Below are positions 7,391 to 14,497 of a stretch of 14,546 nucleotides of DNA, in pieces. Below the pieces are notes generated by a model, which did not search any database, had not been told where the DNA came from, and worked only from the letters and a program-made list of their open reading frames with translations. This DNA is from CAYNTS01 sp964400495 (GTDB lineage Bacteria; Fidelibacterota; Marinisomatia; SCGC-AAA003-L08; D37C17). The first letter of the stretch is position 1; every line of letters begins with the position of its first letter. The DNA is taken from positions 1-14,546 of the forward strand of contig CAYNTS010000053.1 of the NCBI GenBank assembly GCA_964400495.1, given 5' to 3'. A program made the position numbers and the translations under genes.

Positions 7391-8364
7391 TTTACTCGTT
7401 CAATATTAAAATCGAGTGCAATATTTAAAGCATCTTTGTATTCTGAATTTGGGAAAACATCAAGCAACTTACGTGCTTCATTAGATACCCAAACTATTTG
7501 TTTTTGTGCATACTCTATTCCACCTGATTCTTCTACCATTTCTCTTAGTTTTTTGACATCTTTACTTTTTACATGTTTTTTTAATTTCTGCTGGATGCTC
7601 TTTTTATTTCTACCCTTATGTTGAGACAACATATAAATCATAGGGAGAGTAAGCATATTTTTTTTTACATCAAATCCAATTGGCTTCCCTATATCTGAAA
7701 CTGTCCCAATTATATCAAACAAATCATCCTTAATTTGAAATGCAATACCCAATTTCATTCCAAACTCGGACATTATTTCGTGGTGGACCTCATTGGTGGT
7801 TGTGGTTAATGCACCCAACTCACACGCTGCAGAAAAAAGACATGCAGTCTTATCACTTACCATTTTGAAATATATTTCTTCAGTAATATCCTTTTTAATG
7901 GCTTTTTCAATCTGTAGAATTTCACCTTCACTTAATCGTTCAGAAATATTGGATAATATTGAAATAGCTTTCAAATTATCTAATTTTATCATGTTTGCAA
8001 GTGCTTTTGAAAACATAAAATCACCTACTAAAATTGAAATTTTATTTTTCCAAATCCTATTAACTGATGGCCATCCTCTTCTTAAATCTGCATCATCCAC
8101 AACATCATCATGAATGAGTGTAGCAACATGTAAAATTTCCACCATGGATGCAGCTTTGTAGGTTAACTCATTTGGATTACCACACATTCTTGCAGATAAA
8201 AGTGATAACCTTGGGCGTAATTGCTTCCCTTTTCTTCTAGAAATATATTGAATAACGGTATCAATCAATTTTACATCAGACTTTAGGGATTCTTTGTATG
8301 ATTCTTGAAATTGCTTCATATCATCAACTATTGGACGATTCAATTTTTCTAATAAATGTTTCAC
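7387..8364 (-). CDS. Polyprenyl diphosphate synthase (IspB/HepT type)
   Basis: All-trans prenyl chain elongation from farnesyl or geranylgeranyl diphosphate with IPP, giving the side chain of a respiratory quinone. It has 325 residues. The first Asp-rich motif is DDVVD (86-90), followed by the Arg pair RRG (95-97). The second Asp-rich motif is DDLFD (213-217) in FQIKDDLFDIIG. Also seen are GKQLRPRL (46-53), LVGDFMFSKA (112-121) and KT (172-173). The residue five positions before the first Asp motif is Ala81, a small side chain typical of medium to long product chains, so an octaprenyl- or heptaprenyl-type product is likelier than C15/C20, but the exact length cannot be read. It starts with GTG, overlapping the tatC stop as GTGA, with no good SD, which suggests coupling to tatC translation. 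Its stop overlaps the pgsA ATG by four bases. Confidence 0.92.
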   Translation of the reverse strand: MKHLLEKLNRPIVDDMKQFQESYKESLKSDVKLIDTVIQYISRRKGKQLRPRLSLLSARMCGNPNELTYKAASMVEILHVATLIHDDVVDDADLRRGWPSVNRIWKNKISILVGDFMFSKALANMIKLDNLKAISILSNISERLSEGEILQIEKAIKKDITEEIYFKMVSDKTACLFSAACELGALTTTTNEVHHEIMSEFGMKLGIAFQIKDDLFDIIGTVSDIGKPIGFDVKKNMLTLPMIYMLSQHKGRNKKSIQQKLKKHVKSKDVKKLREMVEESGGIEYAQKQIVWVSNEARKLLDVFPNSEYKDALNIALDFNIERVK

Positions 8365-9098
8365 TTAGATTCAGACTTTCGTTTAGTTGCCCAACTCAGG
8401 AAAATACTAAATTCATAAAGCAATAATAAGGGAACGAATATCATCACCTGACTTAATGGGTCAGGAGGAGTTAAAACTGCCCCTAAAATCAAGAATATTA
8501 CAATTGCAAACTTTCTGTTTTTTTTAAGCCCATCTGCAGTTAAAAGTCCAATTCGTGTGAAAAATGTTGAAATTACAGGGAGTTGAAAAACAAGTCCACA
8601 TGCAAATAATAACCACATCACATATATTAAATATCCCTCTAATGTAAAGTTATAAGCGATATCTAAACTTCCAGCAGTTAATGATGTAAAGAATCCTAAA
8701 CTAAATGGAACAATAATATTATAACCAAACAACATTCCTATTAAGAAAAATATAGATGAAAATAATAATGTGAACAACAGAGTTATGTCATGTTTTTTTT
8801 CAAAAGCTGGAGAAATAAATTTCCAAAATTGGTAAATAATTGCAGGTAGTCCAAGAATCATACCCCCCATAATTGCAATGCTCAATTTTATAGTGAACAT
8901 ACTGGTAACTTTTAGGACTTGCAGGTTTAAATCAATTGATAGGTTTTGTGTTGGGACTATCAGCCAATCCATAATTTCATCGGAATAATAATATGAAATA
9001 AACGCTCCAATGAGTACAAAAACAATACTTTTTATTAGTCTCCACCTTAATTCTTCAAGGTGATCCCAGAAGGGCATTTCAGTTTTTTGATTAGGCAT
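8361..9098 (-). CDS. tatC: Twin-arginine translocase subunit TatC
   Basis: Polytopic core of the Tat translocon, which recognises twin-arginine signal peptides of folded proteins. At 245 residues it is normal size. Hallmarks are the N-terminal cytoplasmic HLEELRWRL (13-21) with the signal-peptide-contacting Glu, the YQFWKFISPAFEKKH segment (89-103) before TM3, and the loop before TM6, LTPPDPLSQ (209-217). Six hydrophobic helices can be followed. The ATG at 9098 overlaps the meaB stop by eight bases (ATGCCTAA). A second ATG seven codons in (MPFWDHLEELRW) resembles the usual family start and cannot be excluded. No tatA or tatB lies in this window, so the other components must be encoded elsewhere. 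Confidence 0.95.
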   Translation of the reverse strand: MPNQKTEMPFWDHLEELRWRLIKSIVFVLIGAFISYYYSDEIMDWLIVPTQNLSIDLNLQVLKVTSMFTIKLSIAIMGGMILGLPAIIYQFWKFISPAFEKKHDITLLFTLLFSSIFFLIGMLFGYNIIVPFSLGFFTSLTAGSLDIAYNFTLEGYLIYVMWLLFACGLVFQLPVISTFFTRIGLLTADGLKKNRKFAIVIFLILGAVLTPPDPLSQVMIFVPLLLLYEFSIFLSWATKRKSESK

Positions 9099-10029
9099 TG
9101 TCTAAAAGTTCTTTCGCTAATTCTTGTGGAGATAGTCGATTTGTCCTATCTTCTGATAATTTCTGATTTAACTGAACTTTTTTTGACTCTATCCAAAATT
9201 CAACATTCAATTTTTGAGAAATTAGTTCGTGTACTTGTCGAGCATATCTTTCATTTAATTTCTGCTTCCAAATACCAGTTTTATAAATAAAATTTTTATG
9301 ATTTATAACTTCTTCAACTAGTTCTGATATTCCAGATGCTTCAGTTGCAACCGTTTTAAGAACAGAGGGTAACCATATATTTTCATCATGTTGAATTGTC
9401 GATAAAAGATTTTGAATAGAAATAAACAATTTGTTTGCTCCGGACCTATCAGCTTTATTGATAACAAAGATGTCAGCAATTTCCATTAATCCAGCTTTCA
9501 TCATTTGGATATCGTCGCCTGATTCAGGAACTAGGACAACAAGTACACTATCTGCAGCTTGAATTACATCAAGTTCTACCTGTCCTACTCCAACTGTTTC
9601 AAAAATAATGACGTCAAAACCAGCAGCATCTAATACATCACCCACTTCTTGAGTTTTTTGAGCAAGTCCACCATGACCACCTCGGCTTGCCATACTTCGT
9701 ATAAAAACCATATCATCATTATAATGACGTGTCATGCGGATTCTATCGCCCAACAATGCACCACCTGAAAATGGACTTGATGGATCGACCCCAATTACAG
9801 CAACTGATTTATTTTCTTGACGAAATTGTTGGATTAATTTATCAGTAAGAGAACTTTTTCCAGCTCCAGGAGGACCAGTAATTCCAATTCGAAATGCGTT
9901 CCCAGTTTTGGGATAAAGTTGTGACAAAAACTCTCTGCTTCCCTGCTTTTCATTTTCAACAACAGAAATTGAGCGAGCTATCGCTTGTTTATTATTTATG
10001 GATATTCCCTGTAATAATGTAGTGTGCAC
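9091..10029 (-). CDS. meaB: MeaB/ArgK-family GTPase, methylmalonyl-CoA mutase chaperone
   Basis: G3E GTPase that gates B12 cofactor loading and protects methylmalonyl-CoA mutase. It has 312 residues. The Walker A is GPPGAGKS (52-59). The region VIGVDPSSPFSGGALLGDRIRM (starting at 78) is diagnostic of MeaB. FIRSMASRGGHGG (109-121), ETVGVGQVELDV (144-155, switch) and the guanine-specificity motif NKAD (191-194) follow. The start is GTG at 10029 with no clear SD. The N-terminal 'LLQGISINNKQAIARSISVVEN' matches the family's usual opening, so the start is plausible. It heads the overlapping run meaB to mce, with a 51-base gap upstream. The mutase subunits are not in the window. Some family members act on isobutyryl-CoA mutase instead; the mce gene in the same operon favours methylmalonyl-CoA. 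Confidence 0.93.
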   Translation of the reverse strand: MHTTLLQGISINNKQAIARSISVVENEKQGSREFLSQLYPKTGNAFRIGITGPPGAGKSSLTDKLIQQFRQENKSVAVIGVDPSSPFSGGALLGDRIRMTRHYNDDMVFIRSMASRGGHGGLAQKTQEVGDVLDAAGFDVIIFETVGVGQVELDVIQAADSVLVVLVPESGDDIQMMKAGLMEIADIFVINKADRSGANKLFISIQNLLSTIQHDENIWLPSVLKTVATEASGISELVEEVINHKNFIYKTGIWKQKLNERYARQVHELISQKLNVEFWIESKKVQLNQKLSEDRTNRLSPQELAKELLDNA

Positions 10030-10052
10030 AGGGTAAAATTTACGTAGTTTTG

Positions 10053-10066
10053 TCTAATTAATTAGA
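10053..10066. promoter_or_regulatory. 14-bp perfect palindrome upstream of meaB
   Basis: TCTAATTAATTAGA is a perfect 14-base palindrome in the 51-base gap between the DUF4177-like gene and meaB, ending about 24 bases before the meaB GTG. It could be an operator for an internal meaB promoter. Its AT-only core and the low-GC background mean it may be chance. A similar but imperfect string (TCTAAATTAATTAGG) lies at 11099-11113, just upstream of rpsT. Confidence 0.25.
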
Positions 10067-10080
10067 ATGAATAATTATTG

Positions 10081-10266
10081 TTAATTTTCTTTATTGCGAG
10101 ATAAAACAATATATAAAGTTGAAGAAAGCCAATTATTCCAACCATGTTTGATTTTTTCTAAATCCCAACCTATTTCAGAATATTCATTTAGTATATTGGT
10201 TGCCTTTTCTGCTAATTTAGAATTTTTAAATTTCTGACTTACAGAAACAACTTTATATGCTTTCAT
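10081..10266 (-). CDS. Small DUF4177-like protein
   Basis: 61 residues. The layout resembles DUF4177: an opening strand AYKVVSVS (3-10), a helix ending in LNEYSEIGWDLEKI (26-39, the family's 'LNELGxEGWELV' position), and a closing strand TLYIVLSRNK (50-59). The function of that family is not established. It begins 14 bases after the Crp-type regulator stop and has an SD-like AAAAGG/AAGGTAAG run just before its ATG, so it is very likely co-transcribed with the regulator. No signal peptide or membrane segment is seen. The family assignment is from pattern recognition only; the protein itself looks real because of its SD, spacing and sensible composition. Confidence 0.68.
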   Translation of the reverse strand: MKAYKVVSVSQKFKNSKLAEKATNILNEYSEIGWDLEKIKHGWNNWLSSTLYIVLSRNKEN

Positions 10267-10280
10267 CTTACCTTTTCCTT

Positions 10281-10955
10281 TTAGCCAAAATATCGCTTAA
10301 AGTGTGAATAATCAGGAATAACTAAAATATGACCTTCTTTTGTAACAATATTCTTTTTTTCAAAAAGTCTAAGAATTCTAGAAACCGTTTCACGAGACGT
10401 ACCAGACATATTTGCTATATCTTGTTGGTATGGTAAATTTGATATTGTTACTTGACCATTACGAATAACTCCCATATCTTCAGCAATATTTAGTATGGAT
10501 ACTCCAATTCTATGTTCAGCATCTGATAAAGATAATGCTTCAATTTGTTGGTCTGATTTTCGAATTCTAAGTGCTAACTCGCCCATTAAGTTAAATGAAA
10601 TTTGGAAATTATTTTTGAGTAATCCTAAAAATTCTTCACTACTGATAGCAACAAGTTCACAATTTTCTTGAGCTAAGGCATTAGCAGATCTAGCTTCACC
10701 ATCCAAAATAGCCATTTCTCCAAATATTTCACCTTCGCCTAGCAATGCTAAAATTACTTCTTTACCTTCATCATTAACCCGCGTAATTTTAATTGTACCT
10801 GATTTTACAATAAAAACTACATCACCAAACTCTTCTTCTAAAATAACCATACTATTCTTTGGATATTTTCGCAAGGTACATACTTTATCTACTTCATCGA
10901 GTTGTACTTCAGTAATTCCATTAAAAATAGATACGGATTGTAAGAATTCTTTCAT
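10281..10955 (-). CDS. Crp/Fnr-family transcriptional regulator
   Basis: 224 residues. The N-terminal cyclic-nucleotide-binding-like beta-roll (about 10-115) has the phosphate-binding pattern GEIFGEMAILDGEARSANA (75-93), in which Gly79-Glu80 and Arg89-Ser90 match the cAMP-contact residues of E. coli CRP. There is no N-terminal cysteine cluster, so an FNR-type oxygen-sensing Fe-S cluster is unlikely. A dimerisation helix (about 118-145) leads to a winged HTH_Crp domain with recognition helix SRETVSRILRLFEKKNIV (187-204). Arg188/Glu189/Arg193 match CRP, and Glu189/Ser192/Arg193 match the E-x2-S-R of FNR, so either a TGTGA-like or a TTGA-like half-site is possible. The ATG has a strong SD (GAGGAGG). 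It is divergent from rpsT and first of the minus-strand gene run. Ligand and regulon cannot be read from the sequence. Confidence 0.93.
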   Translation of the reverse strand: MKEFLQSVSIFNGITEVQLDEVDKVCTLRKYPKNSMVILEEEFGDVVFIVKSGTIKITRVNDEGKEVILALLGEGEIFGEMAILDGEARSANALAQENCELVAISSEEFLGLLKNNFQISFNLMGELALRIRKSDQQIEALSLSDAEHRIGVSILNIAEDMGVIRNGQVTISNLPYQQDIANMSGTSRETVSRILRLFEKKNIVTKEGHILVIPDYSHFKRYFG

Positions 10956-10990
10956 TAACCCTCCTCATAAATTGATATATTATTAAAAAT

Positions 10991-11038
10991 ATTGATACAA
11001 ACTTACTTGAACTTGATTCAATATTCAAAACAATCAAT
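10991..11038. promoter_or_regulatory. Nested inverted repeat in the crp-like/rpsT intergenic region
   Basis: TTGAA-N5-TTCAA (11007-11021) is centred at 11014. An outer pair, ATTGAT (10991-10996) and ATCAAT (11033-11038), is centred at 11014.5. Both lie 36-83 bases upstream of the regulator's ATG. TTGA/TCAA arms resemble half-sites bound by Crp/Fnr-family proteins, so this may be an autoregulatory operator. The region is very AT-rich and chance repeats are expected. Confidence 0.35.
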
Positions 11039-11049
11039 TAAAAATAATT

Positions 11050-11086
11050 TTGAGTAAATTCTTTTGTTTGTTATAACACTTATAAT
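11050..11086 (+). promoter_or_regulatory. Probable rpsT promoter
   Basis: TTGAGT (11050-11055) and TATAAC (11072-11077) are separated by 16 bases and form a reasonable sigma-70-type promoter. A second -10-like TATAAT lies at 11081-11086. Transcription would start about 35-45 bases before the rpsT ATG. Which -10 is used cannot be decided, and a Bacteroidota-like promoter grammar would change the reading. Confidence 0.4.
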
Positions 11087-11127
11087 TAAATTTCGGGTCT
11101 AAATTAATTAGGTATTAAAGGAATTTT

Positions 11128-11376
11128 ATGGGTGCAAAAGGATCAGTTTTAAAGAGAGTTCGTCAATCAACAAAGGCGAATATCCGAAATAAACATTATA
11201 AATCAATGATGAAATCTGCTGTTAAAAAAGTAACTTCTTCTGATAAAAGTAATGCGGAAGATAATTTAAAAAATGCAATTTCTGTAATTGACAGAGTTGC
11301 TTCTAAAGGGGTAATTCACAAAAATAAAGCTAATAATAAAAAATCGCAACTAGCTAAACATATAAATAATTTATAA
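11128..11376 (+). CDS. rpsT: 30S ribosomal protein S20
   Basis: Primary 16S rRNA-binding protein of the small subunit. 82 residues, three-helix bundle, strongly basic. Recognisable features are the N-terminal KGSVLKRVRQSTKANIRNKHYKS (starting at residue 4), the middle AIKK-like segment SAVKKV, and the signature SVIDRVASKGVIHKNKANNKKSQLAK (starting at 52), the most conserved part of the family. SD AAAGGAA lies about six bases before the ATG. It is monocistronic: divergent from the Crp-type regulator, with its own likely promoter, and ended by a strong shared terminator. S20 is often autoregulated at translation, but the leader here is short and shows no obvious structure. Confidence 0.97.
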   Translation: MGAKGSVLKRVRQSTKANIRNKHYKSMMKSAVKKVTSSDKSNAEDNLKNAISVIDRVASKGVIHKNKANNKKSQLAKHINNL

Positions 11377-11397
11377 TTTTTATAGTTATTTAAAAAT

Positions 11398-11430
11398 AAA
11401 AAAGGGGTCAAATATTTGACCCCTTTTTTT
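11398..11430. terminator. Bidirectional intrinsic terminator between rpsT and guaB
   Basis: GGGGTCAAATATTTGACCCC (11404-11423) is a perfect 20-base palindrome flanked by A6 (11398-11403) and T7 (11424-11430). On either strand it forms a GC-based stem followed by a U-run. It ends rpsT 22-54 bases after its stop and also lies 23-55 bases past the guaB stop on the other strand, so it serves both converging genes. Confidence 0.95.
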
Positions 11431-11452
11431 ATACCATTTACAGCTTATAAAT

Positions 11453-12913
11453 TTACTTCATAGGTTTCCTATAGTTTGGCGATTCCTTAGTTATATTTAT
11501 ATCATGTGGATGACTTTCAATAACACCAGAACCAGTGATTTTAACAAAACGAACGACATCCTTTAAATCACTTATATTTTTTGCTCCACAATATCCTAAG
11601 GATGAACGAATACCACCGACAATTTGATGAATTGTTGATCTTACAGGCCCTTTATATGGTACCATTCCTTCTATTCCTTCTGGAACAAGTTTTGTTGCTT
11701 CTGTCCCATGTTGAAAATATCTATCCTTACTACCCTCACGCATTGCAGCAATTGAACCCATACCTCGATATGATTTAAAACTTCGCCCTTCCCATAAAAT
11801 TACTTCACCAGGACTTTCATCCGTTCCAGCAAAAATACTTCCAAGCATTGCAGTACTCGCACCAGCAGCAAAGGATTTTGAAATATCCCCTGAATATCGC
11901 ATACCACCATCAGAGATAATTGGGATATTATGTTTATGTGCTATTTCAAAGGCATCTAAAACTGCAGTTAATTGAGGAACACCCACTCCTGCAATTATTC
12001 GAGTTGTACAGCTAGAACCAGCTCCAATACCTACTTTTACAGTGTCAACACCCGCATCTATCAATGCCTTTGTTCCATCAGCAGTCGCTATATTTCCAGC
12101 AATTACATCAATAGAAGAAAACTGATTTTTAATTTTAGAAACAGTATCGAGTACACCTTGAGAATGACCATGTGCTGTATCAACTACAATGACATCTACA
12201 TTTGAATCCACAAGCCCACTCACTCTATCAATGGTATCTTCACCAACACCAACGGCGGCTGCAACAAGTAATCGACCGTGTTTATCTGTAGCTGCATTTG
12301 GAAAATTTTCTTTCTTCAAAATATCTTTAACAGTAATTAATCCACAAAGCACACCATCTTCATCAACAACTAATAACTTTTCAATTCTATGTTTCTGTAA
12401 TACAGTTTTTGCCTGTTCTAATGTTGTTCCTTTTTTGACAGTAACTAAATTTTTACTTGTCATACGAGAAGATACAGGAAGTTCTAAATTTGTTTCAAAC
12501 CGAATGTCTCTATTCGTTAAAATTCCTACAAGTTTTCCATTATCTACTACAGGTACTCCTGAAATTTTAAAATTAGCCATAATTTCAAGTGCAGAATTAA
12601 TTGATCTTTCAGAAGTAATAGTTACAGGGTCTAAAATCATTCCACTTTCTGACCGTTTAACTTTATCAACTTCTTTGGCTTGATTATCGATAGATAAATT
12701 TTTATGAATTACACCTATTCCGCCTTCACGCGCCATTGCAATTGCCATTTGACTTTCGGTTACAGTATCCATCGCTGCACTCATCAACGGAATATTTAGA
12801 TTAATATTATTGGTTAGTTTTGAAACCAGGTTGACTTCTTTTGGTAATATTGACGAATGATTTGGCATCATCAACACATCATCAAACGTTAAACCTTCTC
12901 TATAATTACTCAT
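11453..12913 (-). CDS. guaB: IMP dehydrogenase
   Basis: Oxidises IMP to XMP with NAD+, the first committed step of GMP synthesis. 486 residues, standard length. A TIM barrel is interrupted by a pair of CBS domains (about residues 92-202) that usually sense adenine and guanine nucleotides. The catalytic loop is VGIGAGSSCTTR with the nucleophile Cys302, followed by AGVGVPQ. The mobile-flap dyad is Arg398-Tyr399 (DRYFQ). SDGGMRYSGDISK (334-346) and YRGMGSIAAM (382-391) are the IMP phosphate-binding segments. The catalytic loop differs slightly from the common GPGSICTTR: Ala298 for Pro and Ser301 for Ile. The ATG lies two bases after the hutH stop, and SD AAGGTGA falls inside the hutH end, so guaB is probably translated from the hutH transcript. 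Transcription ends at the bidirectional terminator beyond. Confidence 0.96.
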   Translation of the reverse strand: MSNYREGLTFDDVLMMPNHSSILPKEVNLVSKLTNNINLNIPLMSAAMDTVTESQMAIAMAREGGIGVIHKNLSIDNQAKEVDKVKRSESGMILDPVTITSERSINSALEIMANFKISGVPVVDNGKLVGILTNRDIRFETNLELPVSSRMTSKNLVTVKKGTTLEQAKTVLQKHRIEKLLVVDEDGVLCGLITVKDILKKENFPNAATDKHGRLLVAAAVGVGEDTIDRVSGLVDSNVDVIVVDTAHGHSQGVLDTVSKIKNQFSSIDVIAGNIATADGTKALIDAGVDTVKVGIGAGSSCTTRIIAGVGVPQLTAVLDAFEIAHKHNIPIISDGGMRYSGDISKSFAAGASTAMLGSIFAGTDESPGEVILWEGRSFKSYRGMGSIAAMREGSKDRYFQHGTEATKLVPEGIEGMVPYKGPVRSTIHQIVGGIRSSLGYCGAKNISDLKDVVRFVKITGSGVIESHPHDINITKESPNYRKPMK

Positions 12914-12915
12914 AC

Positions 12916-14430
12916 TTAATTCACCTTACTCATTAACTTTAATAATTCTCCACTTCTAATTAAATAAAGTGCATTTGCAATATCATCTTGCATTAATCTA
13001 TCTTCAGATACAAAATCTACTTTTTCTCTTATTTTTTGATAAATTGGGATTAATAATTTTGCTGGTTTTAACCCACCTCTAAAATCGATTGCCTGACATG
13101 CTGCTAAAAGTTCAATTGCAAATATTGATTGAATATTTTGAATAATTTTCCATAATTTCCGCCCCGCCCACGGTGCCATACTAACATGATCTTCCTGACC
13201 AGCTCCTGTTGGTATACTATCAACTGTTGAAGGCATTGACAATGATTTGTTTTCTGAAGCAAGTGCAGCAGAAGAAACTTGCATCATCATAAAACCAGAA
13301 TTAATACCCGGGTTTTCAACAAGAAAGTGTGGAAGTCCAAAATCACCTTTTACTAAGGTGTACAATCTTCGTTCACTAATGGTTCCAAATTCTGTGAGTG
13401 CTATTGCTGCAATATCCATGGCTTGCCCAACTGCTTCAGCATGAAACTGCCCACCAGAAATTACATCATTATCATCAGGAAATACTAGCGGATTATCACT
13501 TACAGAATTTACCTCAGTTTCAATAATATGCCTAAATGTTCTTAAGATTTCTCGAGAAGCACCATGTACTTGGGGCATACATCGTAAACTGTACATATCT
13601 TGCACTCTTGAACATTGTTCATGTGATTTATTTATCTCACTATCTTGTAAAAGATTCATCAAATGTTGAGCACATTCAATTTGACCTTTATGTGGTTTTA
13701 AAGCGTGTACTTTTTCTTGGAAAGGTTTAAAAGAACCCTGCAGACCTTCTACTGACATTGCTCCACATATATCAGCAAGTTGAATAATATCATCAATATG
13801 CTTTGCATTATAAACCCCAAATGCTGTCGAGAACTGTGTTCCATTTATAAGAGCAAGTCCCTCTTTATAATCTAACTCAATTGGAGATAATCCAGCTTTT
13901 TCTAGTGCAGTTTGTGCATCTGTAATTTCTCCATTATATTTAACATCCCCTACACCCAATAAAGGAAGAGTCATGTGAGCTAAAGGTGCTAAATCACCAC
14001 TTGCTCCAACAGACCCTTGGCTTGGAATTATTGGAAGAATATTATAGTTTAATAAATCAACTAACCGTTGAACAATTATTGGTCGAACTCCGCTATTACC
14101 ATGTGATAAAGAAATTATCTTTAAGATAATCATCAACACAACAATATCGTCTGAAACTGGAACGCCAACACCTACAGCATGTGATAAAATTAGATTTTTT
14201 TGAAGTTGAATTAACTCATCTTTTTCAATCTTGACTTGGCTAAGTTTTCCAAATCCAGTATTTACACCATAAATCGTTTCTCCTTGAGAAACAAGATTTT
14301 TAAGCACATTACGTGATTCTGTTAATTTAGTAATTACTGTATTGGACAGGGATATTTGAGGCCTATCTTTGTAAGCATGATACACCTCTGACAAGTGATA
14401 ATGTCTATCATCAATAATAAAATGTTTCAA
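12916..14430 (-). CDS. hutH: Histidine ammonia-lyase
   Basis: Removes ammonia from L-histidine to give trans-urocanate, the first step of histidine degradation. 504 residues, typical length. The MIO cofactor forms from Ala143-Ser144-Gly145 in GSVGASGDLAPLAH. Catalytic Tyr54 lies in IYGVNTGFG. Ser83-His84 (NLILSHAVGVG) and Glu413 in GQEDHVSM (411-418) are the residue choices of histidine rather than phenylalanine or tyrosine ammonia-lyases. The start is TTG at 14430, supported by SD AAGGAAG four bases upstream (14435-14441); no better ATG fits the N-terminus. It is followed after two bases by guaB. No hutU, hutI or hutG is in the window, so the remaining pathway genes must be elsewhere or upstream of the edge. 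Confidence 0.95.
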   Translation of the reverse strand: MKHFIIDDRHYHLSEVYHAYKDRPQISLSNTVITKLTESRNVLKNLVSQGETIYGVNTGFGKLSQVKIEKDELIQLQKNLILSHAVGVGVPVSDDIVVLMIILKIISLSHGNSGVRPIIVQRLVDLLNYNILPIIPSQGSVGASGDLAPLAHMTLPLLGVGDVKYNGEITDAQTALEKAGLSPIELDYKEGLALINGTQFSTAFGVYNAKHIDDIIQLADICGAMSVEGLQGSFKPFQEKVHALKPHKGQIECAQHLMNLLQDSEINKSHEQCSRVQDMYSLRCMPQVHGASREILRTFRHIIETEVNSVSDNPLVFPDDNDVISGGQFHAEAVGQAMDIAAIALTEFGTISERRLYTLVKGDFGLPHFLVENPGINSGFMMMQVSSAALASENKSLSMPSTVDSIPTGAGQEDHVSMAPWAGRKLWKIIQNIQSIFAIELLAACQAIDFRGGLKPAKLLIPIYQKIREKVDFVSEDRLMQDDIANALYLIRSGELLKLMSKVN

Positions 14431-14434
14431 TCAA

Positions 14435-14441
14435 CTTCCTT
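14435..14441 (-). promoter_or_regulatory. Shine-Dalgarno fixing the hutH TTG start
   Basis: On the minus strand AAGGAAG lies four bases before TTG at 14430-14428. It is the main reason for accepting the rare TTG start of hutH. Confidence 0.65.
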
Positions 14442-14475
14442 GCACTTTTGATAAATTATTGGATTTAGGGGATAT

Positions 14476-14497
14476 GAACCTAATTTATTTTGGGTTC
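14476..14497. repeat. Small inverted repeat in the hutH upstream region
   Basis: GAACCTAA and TTGGGTTC, separated by six bases, can form an eight-pair stem (one G-T wobble) 46-67 bases upstream of hutH. No T-run follows closely on either strand, so it is not a convincing terminator. It could be an operator or leader hairpin for hutH-guaB, or chance. Nothing else was recognised in 14431-14546. Confidence 0.25.

Noticed and set aside
12189..12683. 164-codon open frame on the + strand
   Set aside because: It lies entirely antisense to guaB, has no SD, and its Ser/Thr/Pro-rich composition is what the reverse strand of an AT-rich gene gives.
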